Positions 44,325-50,626 of a DNA stretch of 50,626 nt are shown here, piece after piece. The notes below the pieces were generated by a model. That model had not been told where the DNA came from. It ran no database searches and saw only the letters and a list, made by a program, of their open reading frames with translations. How positions within the stretch are numbered: the stretch's first letter is position 1; each line of letters begins with the position of its first letter. The stretch is taken from NCBI GenBank assembly GCA_021296255.1, contig JAGWAU010000016.1, positions 1 to 50,626 of the forward strand. The letters run 5' to 3'. Source of the DNA: Alphaproteobacteria bacterium. GTDB lineage: Bacteria; Pseudomonadota; Alphaproteobacteria; UBA2966. Both the position numbers and the translations under genes were made by a program.

Positions 44325-45809
44325 TTAATGAATCAACAGAATTCGCTCGTTCGGTGGGTGAAGAAATTCAACGCCCCGACTGGTCACAATGTGGTTCCCT
44401 TCAATGTTGATCGAGACCGGAAAACCTGGCCGTTCTGCCAGATTCGTATGGACCATGTATTCAAACGAAAAGAGATGATTCTCCTGGATTCTCAGGTGCG
44501 CTCGATCAAGCCGAAACGGTGCCACTGAGGGTCCAAGCGTGACTATGTTGCCGGGGTTGTTCCCTTCACTATGAAGGTCAATGGAAAATCCCGATCGATC
44601 GGTGTTCGCCAGCACCTCCTGGATCATCTTGTAGTCTTCAGTGCCAAGATTGATGAATGGCGTATGGATATAGTCGGCATCTTCCAGGCCGGAGACAATG
44701 GTTTCGAGCGTTTCGGCCGCCGTTTTTCCGACTTCTATGTTTTGCCGAATCACCTCCCGCGCCGCTATGGCACGATCGTAAGCGTGCTGGATGCTCTGCG
44801 GAACCGTTGTCTCGCCTTCTCTCATCACGTAGAAATTGCGCTTGTAATCCGTTGTGAAGGTATTCAGATACCGTACTCCGATATCGAACGTTCCGAAGTC
44901 GCCAGGCTGAATGACGTATTCCGGATAGTGGATCCACCATCGTACGTCGGGGGGTGCCACAGGCGTTGATTCTGCCGAATAAAGGATTCGCGGAATACTG
45001 ACTTCCATCGGATAGTCGTTCACCAGGCCCAGTTTCAGCTTCTCCTCCTGCACCCACCAACCGACATCGGCGAGGGTCGTCTCGCCCGGTGTAATGACTT
45101 CGGAAGACAACGCACGCTCGAGGATTTGACGATGCCACTCGAGTGCATTGGCAAACGCAATAATTTCCCGTTGCACTCGACGCACTCTGAAGTCGGTAAC
45201 TACGTTCTCGGCCGATACGATCCTCTGCGAATACTCGGGACCCAGAGCTCTCTCGAGCTTGAGATATTCCGAGTACGAGATGCCATCAGACACGGCCAAC
45301 CAGGCAGAAGTATTGACCGCGATCGTCTCAGGATCCCGTTCGGCAACAAAGGCCCTCAGGTCATCGGGCGGAGCAAAAATATCGTAAAGGTCGGTTGGCC
45401 CGGTACTGAAGTGCGCGAGCCATAGCGGGTCGGATTCATCCTGGCCCGGAATGTCCGGGCGATCGGGTCCTTCCTGAACCTGCAGGGGAGGCCTGTTGCT
45501 GTCGCTGAGAACGGCCCGCTCTATCCTGTCCCCACCGCGATCGGTGAAGATGATGTATCCCGTGACGTCTCCAAAGTGCAGTGCCATGGGATCGGGATTG
45601 CCAATTCGGATGACATGAATCCACATGTCCACGTTGTTGTCACGCATCGCCCCGGGGAGAATCAGATCGAATTTTTCCTTTCTGATCAGATGGAGAATTT
45701 CGGCTCCGGCTTTGGCCGATACAGCCTGCGCATGACTGACGCTGACAGTCACGATCAGAGCGATGCAAACCAGAAACACTTTTCCAAGTAGAGAACGTAG
45801 GATGTTCAT
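44325..45809 (-). CDS. Exported M24 (Xaa-Pro peptidase/creatinase-like) protein, intact metal ligands
   Basis: A 494-residue M24 protein with a signal peptide (VFLVCIALIVTVSVSHAQ). ATG at 45809 has GGGGAGAGG upstream. It carries the block KAGAEILHLI...LPGAMRDNNVDMWIH shared with three paralogs here. All five metal ligands are present: TFDIGVRYL, TTDYKRN, IDLHSEGN, SFEYMVHT and NIEGNH. It lies between the TRAP operon and the TonB receptor and is transcribed the same way as both. Predicted periplasmic trimming of peptides or related amides before uptake; substrate unknown. Confidence 0.88.
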   Translation of the reverse strand: MNILRSLLGKVFLVCIALIVTVSVSHAQAVSAKAGAEILHLIRKEKFDLILPGAMRDNNVDMWIHVIRIGNPDPMALHFGDVTGYIIFTDRGGDRIERAVLSDSNRPPLQVQEGPDRPDIPGQDESDPLWLAHFSTGPTDLYDIFAPPDDLRAFVAERDPETIAVNTSAWLAVSDGISYSEYLKLERALGPEYSQRIVSAENVVTDFRVRRVQREIIAFANALEWHRQILERALSSEVITPGETTLADVGWWVQEEKLKLGLVNDYPMEVSIPRILYSAESTPVAPPDVRWWIHYPEYVIQPGDFGTFDIGVRYLNTFTTDYKRNFYVMREGETTVPQSIQHAYDRAIAAREVIRQNIEVGKTAAETLETIVSGLEDADYIHTPFINLGTEDYKMIQEVLANTDRSGFSIDLHSEGNNPGNIVTLGPSVAPFRLDRAHLRIQENHLFSFEYMVHTNLAERPGFPVSINIEGNHIVTSRGVEFLHPPNERILLIH

Positions 45810-46028
45810 CAACCTCTCCCCGTCAGTACGACGTCAGATTGCGTAAAACTCGATGAGAGAACGTCTGATTCTTTGCCGACAAGCTCGGGACCATTGTGCA
45901 TTCTGCCAAAGCGGCAAAAACCGCTGCTGGATTGGCAGAACAAGAAAACGCGCTATGATGCGCGCCTTGAGTGAATCTGCGGCCCTGTCGGGTCAAGCCG
46001 CATCTCTGAGAGTCCGATCCATCGGATG

Positions 46029-46065
46029 GACGGCAGAACTCACGATTCTCATGAGTTCTGCCGTC
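46029..46065. terminator. 14-base perfect hairpin downstream of the TonB receptor gene
   Basis: Arms GACGGCAGAACTCA and TGAGTTCTGCCGTC enclose a nine-base loop, 28 bases past the TonB receptor stop. It has no T-tract on either strand, so it may act as a transcript-end stabiliser, a weak terminator or a protein site rather than a standard intrinsic terminator. Confidence 0.55.
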
Positions 46066-46093
46066 TACAAAACAACCAGTTAGTCCTGCCGTG

Positions 46094-49048
46094 TTAATTG
46101 AACAGGTATCGAAGACCAATCGTGAAACGCTGTCCGACTACATCGTACAGGCCGACATCCACGCCCGAGTCGCCCTGAAGCTGCTGGCCCATTAGTTGCG
46201 GCTCGTTGTCGGTGATGTTCTTCAGGATGATGTGCAACTGGATCGCATCGTTGAACTGGTAGTTGGCGTCGATATCGATGTAGGTCTCGGCCGGCACCTT
46301 GTTGCCGAAAGGCGCACCGCGGATATCGCCAGGGTAAAAGTCGAACTCGCCGATGGTACGAATACCCAAGCCAGCGGACAGGTTGCCGCTGAAGTACCTG
46401 ATATCGAACTTGGAACCGAAATCGGGAACCATGCGGGAGCCGAAGCCACTGCAGTTGCGGCCGGCGAATCCGGCGCAATCGATTACCGGCGCGATCGTGA
46501 TCGACTGCGTTTCGCGCTCGAACAGCCAGCCCACCAGCCCCCGGACCGCGAGCGTGGCACCGCTGCCGCCCACTCCCCAGGATCCTGGCAGATCCCGTGC
46601 GTAATCGAATGAGAGGTCCACGCCGCTGACCTGGAAAGTTGCGAAGTTACTGGCGATGGCCAGAACCTCCTCGATCAAGCCGCTGGGGAATCGTGTGATG
46701 GCCCGGCAGAAATCGCTGTTGGCATCCAGCGTCACAAAGCAGGCATTCACCACCTGCTCGGCCTTGGTCGTTGTGATGGCGTCCTCGACCGCGATGTCAT
46801 AATAGTCAAGCGTCAGGTTAAGACCCTCGAGGAACTGGGGAGACATCACGAAACCTAATGTGACGGTGTCGGATTCTTCGACATTCAGATTGGGGTTGCC
46901 GCCTCTTCGTCCAATCAGTTCCACTGTCGGTACGAATGTGTCGATATCGCCCGCCGGAACGCCCGTCGCCACGCAAAAGTCCTTGACCGATTGCGACGGG
47001 CTCAGCTGCGAGTCGCAGGGATCGTCACCGCCTTCGAATGAGGTTGCCTGCGGCTTGAAGAGTTCATCGAGATTCGGCGCCCTGACAGCGCGGTTGTAAG
47101 CACCACGGAATCGCAACCAATCCGAGGGTGCAAACTCCAGAGCGGCCTTGTAAGTATTGTTGCCGCCGCTGCTCGAATAATCGGAATAGCGCGCCGCGAG
47201 TTCCAGGGAGAGCAGTTCAGCTCCAGATGAACTCGTCATGAGCGGAAAGCGGGCTTCGGCGAATACTTCCGAAACGTCATTCGTTACATCTGTGGGAGGT
47301 AGCTGGTCCCCTCTTGGGCCACCCTGGTTCAACCCGCCCGGGCGAAACTGATAACTCTGACCCCTGAACTCGAAACCGATCGCTGCCGAAACCGGTCCGG
47401 CCGGCATTTCGAACAGATCACCGTTCATCGATGCATGGAAGACGTTGCGGTCGAAGAATTGCTGGTCGCCTATATTCGGCGTAAGAAAATTCGCCATTTC
47501 CGGTGTCACGGAGTCCAGTCCCAGGACATTGACCGGCACACAGCCCACAAACGCATTGGTACAACGGGTTTCGCCCGTTTCCGGATCAACGTACACGTCT
47601 ACGCCCAGTGACAGGCGAAGTGAAGACAAAACGTTTGTGTGATTTTGCGATTCCGTGGCCCGGTGGTACTGGTAGTACGCATCCCATTGCCAGTCGCTAC
47701 CACCCAGATCCAGCTCGCCGCGAAGACCGCCAGTCGCACTGTACGACGTGTTGTCGTAGTTGAAGTACCTTGAGCCCGCCTCGTTGAGACGGCGGCCGCC
47801 ATTGAGAAGCAGCGCGTTGCCGTCTCCGTCTTGATCGAAAATGTGTGCATTGGCGAGAATAAAATCTCTCGTCGCCTGGGGCAATACCGGATTGTTTACA
47901 TAGTCCGGCAATATCAGCCCCCGCTGACCGCTGGTCCGCGGGGTGAACGATGCGGCGTTCAGGTTCCAGGTGTTCTGGTTGTTCGAGAAGTACAGCTCGG
48001 TATAGGCCTCGACGTTTTCATGAATTCGAAAGTCCGCCAGACCCGTGATGCTGTAGCGTTCATAGGGCCGCAGCAGGTAGTTGGTCGGGTTCGTGTTGAA
48101 TCGATCTTCGGGATCGCAAAACGGCAGCGGTACCCCGTTATGCCCGAATCGAACACCTGCAATACGGCCACAGGAGCCCGTACCTCCAGCGGAAAAGTCC
48201 CTGCTGGTCGTAAAATCAGTCAGGTCGACGCCAACCAGCGAATCGATCTGGCTGCTGGACAGGCTGAAACGCGTACCCGGGATGTTCGAGGAGCCGGCCC
48301 TCACGAGCTGGCCGTCACGCACATCCACGTTGAACTCGGAGTATTCGCGGTCGTCAAACAATACCGGTTGTTGATCGTACCGGCTGAAACTCACCACGAG
48401 GTTGCCGCGATCGTCGGCGTAGTTCGTGCCGAACGTCACATCGAGCTTGTTCGTTTGCCCATCGCCCTTCGTGCTCGCGCCATTGTTGTAGCGGATGTCG
48501 AGTCCTTCGAAGTCATCGTCCATGATGAAATTGATGGCGCCCGCGATGGCGTCCGAACCGTACACGGCCGAAGCTCCGCCGGTGATGACGTCGATACGCT
48601 CGATCAGGGCATCTGGTATTCGCGATATATCCACAAGACCGCTCTGGTTTGCCGGGGCAAAGCGCTTGCCGTTGACCAGCACCAATGTCCGTACCGGCCT
48701 GAGACTGCGCAGGTCCGCCGTATGCATACCCGCCTGGCTGATGTTCGCCGTGCTGGCGGTGCCATCCGCGTTCAGCTGAGGCAATTCATTCAGCAGCCCT
48801 TCCATGGTCCCGCGACCGGAGAGGCGAACATCGTCTGCGGTGACGATGACCACCGGGCTGGGTGCCGAGAGATCGTCGCGGCGCAACCGTGAACCGGTAA
48901 CGACAACCTCTTCAATCTCGGCACCCTGTAATTCGCCTGCGCCAGCTTGTGCTAAGGCTGGCGAATTGCCAGAGATCGGTACAAGAAAAGCGGCTACGAA
49001 GCCACACAGCACTAGATCACGTAGTCTTTCTACGATTGAAATTCTCAC
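46094..49048 (-). CDS. TonB-dependent outer-membrane receptor
   Basis: A 984-residue receptor that imports a substrate across the outer membrane using TonB energy. The signal peptide ends ALAQ; a TonB-box-like start EIEEVVVTGSRLRRDDL precedes the plug domain (VVIVTADDVRLSGRGTMEGLL, GSDAIAGAINFIM). The remaining 750 residues form the beta-barrel and end YDVVGQRFTIGLRYLFN with the typical terminal aromatic residue. GTG at 49048 is chosen because GGGGG lies seven bases upstream and because an earlier start (49135) would put the operator at 49084-49106 inside the gene. This receptor type often handles sugars, peptides or other organic compounds; the ligand is unknown. Confidence 0.9.
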   Translation of the reverse strand: MRISIVERLRDLVLCGFVAAFLVPISGNSPALAQAGAGELQGAEIEEVVVTGSRLRRDDLSAPSPVVIVTADDVRLSGRGTMEGLLNELPQLNADGTASTANISQAGMHTADLRSLRPVRTLVLVNGKRFAPANQSGLVDISRIPDALIERIDVITGGASAVYGSDAIAGAINFIMDDDFEGLDIRYNNGASTKGDGQTNKLDVTFGTNYADDRGNLVVSFSRYDQQPVLFDDREYSEFNVDVRDGQLVRAGSSNIPGTRFSLSSSQIDSLVGVDLTDFTTSRDFSAGGTGSCGRIAGVRFGHNGVPLPFCDPEDRFNTNPTNYLLRPYERYSITGLADFRIHENVEAYTELYFSNNQNTWNLNAASFTPRTSGQRGLILPDYVNNPVLPQATRDFILANAHIFDQDGDGNALLLNGGRRLNEAGSRYFNYDNTSYSATGGLRGELDLGGSDWQWDAYYQYHRATESQNHTNVLSSLRLSLGVDVYVDPETGETRCTNAFVGCVPVNVLGLDSVTPEMANFLTPNIGDQQFFDRNVFHASMNGDLFEMPAGPVSAAIGFEFRGQSYQFRPGGLNQGGPRGDQLPPTDVTNDVSEVFAEARFPLMTSSSGAELLSLELAARYSDYSSSGGNNTYKAALEFAPSDWLRFRGAYNRAVRAPNLDELFKPQATSFEGGDDPCDSQLSPSQSVKDFCVATGVPAGDIDTFVPTVELIGRRGGNPNLNVEESDTVTLGFVMSPQFLEGLNLTLDYYDIAVEDAITTTKAEQVVNACFVTLDANSDFCRAITRFPSGLIEEVLAIASNFATFQVSGVDLSFDYARDLPGSWGVGGSGATLAVRGLVGWLFERETQSITIAPVIDCAGFAGRNCSGFGSRMVPDFGSKFDIRYFSGNLSAGLGIRTIGEFDFYPGDIRGAPFGNKVPAETYIDIDANYQFNDAIQLHIILKNITDNEPQLMGQQLQGDSGVDVGLYDVVGQRFTIGLRYLFN

Positions 49049-49083
49049 CTTGGATCCCCCTATGTTTCTTGATGATGTATCCA

Positions 49084-49106
49084 AGTGGTATACCACTTGT
49101 ATACCA
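49084..49106. promoter_or_regulatory. Predicted GntR/FCD operator, site B (upstream of TonB receptor)
   Basis: Perfect inverted repeat TGGTATAC / GTATACCA with spacer CACTT (49086-49106); an overlapping perfect palindrome AAGTGGTATACCACTT spans 49083-49098. It lies 36 bases before the receptor start, a position suited to repression. It matches site A at 30189-30211 in 22 of 23 bases. Confidence 0.75.
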
Positions 49107-49458
49107 ACGCGATCCAAAATGCAACGTGGGACCAACTGCTCGCCATTCGGAGAGGTTCGACTGGAACCGGTTCTACATTTTCGTTTTCAATATCAATAGC
49201 TTGTCGACAATCTGTGATCTCGCCATTTTCTTGTGGTATCGACGCGACAGGAACTTGCAACAGCACTTGCGCAGAATTTTGCGCTCCTGAGCCGACGATC
49301 GACGTCGTTGAGGCCTTGTACCTTTCTGGTTTCAGTACTGGCCGTTTTTTTCGTGATGTACTGTTAACCTGACCCGCTGGTACCGGACGCCTAAATCGTC
49401 CTGATTCGACGCCTTGTGTCGGACCGGCAGCAGACCGACGAGGGGCTTGGGGAAGTGC
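49107..49458. other. Intergenic region right of the TonB receptor operator
   Basis: About 350 bases between site B and the hypothetical gene at 49459. Short frames occur on both strands but none looks like a protein. The receptor promoter should be near 49107-49150. No other repeat is evident. Confidence 0.4.
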
Positions 49459-49971
49459 TCAAGCGGGCACGACAACACGCAATAGCGCATCCACGTATTC
49501 GAGATCGAGAATCGACAGACGGAATACATCCGGATCGCCGTATATCCTTGCGATTTCCAATCCATTGCTCAGGCGCCGGTGATCGATCAGGCCTTCGTAT
49601 TCGATGGTGGTTGGTTGGCGGCTTGCGACAAATTCCAGTTTCTTGTTGGTGACAACCAGAACGCCCTTCGAGACCGCCACAAAACTCTCGTATGCGTGAT
49701 AGGACGGTAATGACTGATTCACGCCAATGGTTACCGCGTTGGACATGCCAAACCGAACGAAATTTCCCACATAACCCCGGTATTCCTGTCTGATCCTGGC
49801 CCGTCCCCGGGTCGCTGTACAGCGATGAAAGCAGACTTCGCCAGGCGCCAGTCGAAGATCCGTCTTTACGGGCCGTGGTTCGAATGTGCCTTTCTCACGG
49901 TACTCCCACAGATCGCGATACACCTTGATGGTCGGGGGAAGTTTCGGGCTGATCCCCAATTTGATTCCCAA
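49459..49971 (-). CDS. Hypothetical protein, possibly the 3' part of a broken gene
   Basis: A frame of 170 codons from a TTG at 49971, without a recognised family. The protein seems beta-rich in its second half (SYHAYESFVAVSKGVLVVTNKKLEFV), a pattern that recalls PH-like domains. The reading frame stays open further upstream to a TAG at 50050-50052, giving ILRRIVAAGRYTRDDEAQIGELG..., which looks like real coding sequence. Beyond the TAG the same frame continues as MKRELMGLLDVDGYNERTKK from an ATG at 50166. A longer gene interrupted by an amber codon is therefore possible. No neighbour helps to assign a role. Confidence 0.5.
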   Translation of the reverse strand: MGIKLGISPKLPPTIKVYRDLWEYREKGTFEPRPVKTDLRLAPGEVCFHRCTATRGRARIRQEYRGYVGNFVRFGMSNAVTIGVNQSLPSYHAYESFVAVSKGVLVVTNKKLEFVASRQPTTIEYEGLIDHRRLSNGLEIARIYGDPDVFRLSILDLEYVDALLRVVVPA

Positions 49972-50215
49972 CTCGCCAATCTGCGCTTCATCGTCCCGTG
50001 TATATCGGCCGGCGGCGACGATTCGCCTCAGTATGGGTTCGATGCTCGCCTATTGCCAGGTATGGCCGTCTGAAATCCCGCGTCCCATCTGCCATGTTCT
50101 TGCAGCCTTTTTCGTCCGTTCGTTGTACCCGTCAACGTCAAGAAGGCCCATCAATTCTCTTTTCATTTTCCTATGAGAAAAGAAACTCACGGAATGCTCC
50201 CTGGCGACTCCTCGA

Positions 50216-50545
50216 TCATGCTGCGTTGTCGATTTCCCCGGAACAGTCCGGGCGAACCTCATCCACCGACATATCGATGCGGCCCCTAATGCGCGCCCCG
50301 TCCTGAATCAGGACGCGTGGTGACGCTATATTGCACCGGACCTGTCCGGTGGCCATGACGGCAACGCACTCGCGGGCAGACACGCCCCGCGGTCGCCGGA
50401 CTGCGTCTCCGATTGTGACCACTTGTACAACCATGAACTGACCCGAAACGGTGCCCGCGACGCCCCGTAAAGGTGCGTTCGCGTTGCCAAAGCCTTGCCC
50501 AGGAGGTGTTCCGGGGCCATTGATGGGATGGCACAGTCCTTGCAT
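50216..50545 (-). CDS. Possible bactofilin-like small protein
   Basis: A 109-codon frame whose second half, VAVMATGQVRCNIASPRVLI and QDGARIRGRIDM, resembles the C-terminal turns of bactofilin beta-helices (G-x-V-x-x-N-I ... GA-x-I-x-G-x-I). The first half is not recognisable and the frame is shorter than a typical bactofilin. It could be a fragment or a chance match. It begins 81 bases from the right edge of the window, and coding evidence is weak. Confidence 0.3.
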   Translation of the reverse strand: MQGLCHPINGPGTPPGQGFGNANAPLRGVAGTVSGQFMVVQVVTIGDAVRRPRGVSARECVAVMATGQVRCNIASPRVLIQDGARIRGRIDMSVDEVRPDCSGEIDNAA

Positions 50546-50626
50546 AGCGTCTTGTAAAGAAAGTGCGGTCAGCTAACCCGCTCAAATCACCGATGGGGAA
50601 CCCGTCATGCCTGGACGTTTCATCGG

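Noticed and set aside
41319-50166. Reassignment of TAG as a sense codon or pyrrolysine
   Set aside because: Several intact genes in the window end in TAG at expected positions, so two interrupted frames are better explained by mutation or sequence error.
50607-50626. ATG with GGGGAAC upstream at the right edge on +
   Set aside because: Only six codons are visible before the window ends.

Overview
The window is a gene-dense stretch of a Gram-negative genome, most likely a marine or host-associated gammaproteobacterium. Evidence for this is a large TonB-dependent receptor, lipoproteins with lipoboxes, a Tat signal, periplasmic TRAP binding proteins, an FCD-type GntR regulator and many exported metallohydrolases. 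The assignment is inferred from gene content only. I see no rRNA, tRNA, CRISPR array, insertion sequence or phage gene.

Left part (1-10.3 kb): an exported CehA/McbA-type PHP hydrolase, an exported M24 protein with a damaged metal site, a small lipoprotein, a Tat-exported M20 hydrolase, a DUF885 hydrolase, a second M24 protein and an EamA exporter. From 10.5 to 15.2 kb lies a compact + strand operon: a membrane-anchored SGNH/TPR protein, an O-carbamoyltransferase, SxtJ and a 50-residue DUF5989 protein. The last three match the sxtI-sxtJ-sxtK order. From 15.4 to 20.4 kb three exported hydrolases follow (M28, M14, M24), facing a sortilin-like beta-propeller protein on the - strand (20.5-23.7 kb).

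Middle part (23.8-35.6 kb): a - strand run of aldo/keto reductase, two nearly duplicated crotonases and an M24 protein; a MaoC hydratase on +; a tautomerase and family I CoA-transferase with overlapping start and stop; a GntR/FCD regulator; a lipoprotein M24; and a 977-residue protein that joins the three chains of an HcnABC-type amino-acid dehydrogenase.

Right part (35.8-50.6 kb): a phytanoyl-CoA-type dioxygenase, an orphan TRAP binding protein, and a - strand operon dctP-dctQ-dctM-dapA-like-hydantoinase-M20, in which dctM carries an in-frame amber codon. Then come a sixth M24 protein, a TonB receptor and poorly preserved small genes.

Two near-identical operators (22 of 23 bases), one before the tautomerase/CoA-transferase pair and one before the TonB receptor 19 kb away, suggest that one regulator, probably the local GntR protein, links outer-membrane uptake with intracellular catabolism. 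My working picture, an inference, is an island for using peptides or modified, perhaps proline-like, amino acids. Exported M24/M28/M14/M20 enzymes would trim substrates, TonB and TRAP systems would import them, and the fused dehydrogenase, DapA-like lyase/deaminase, hydantoinase, crotonases and CoA-transferase would degrade them. Several hydrolases here lack canonical catalytic residues, which is the second theme of the window.
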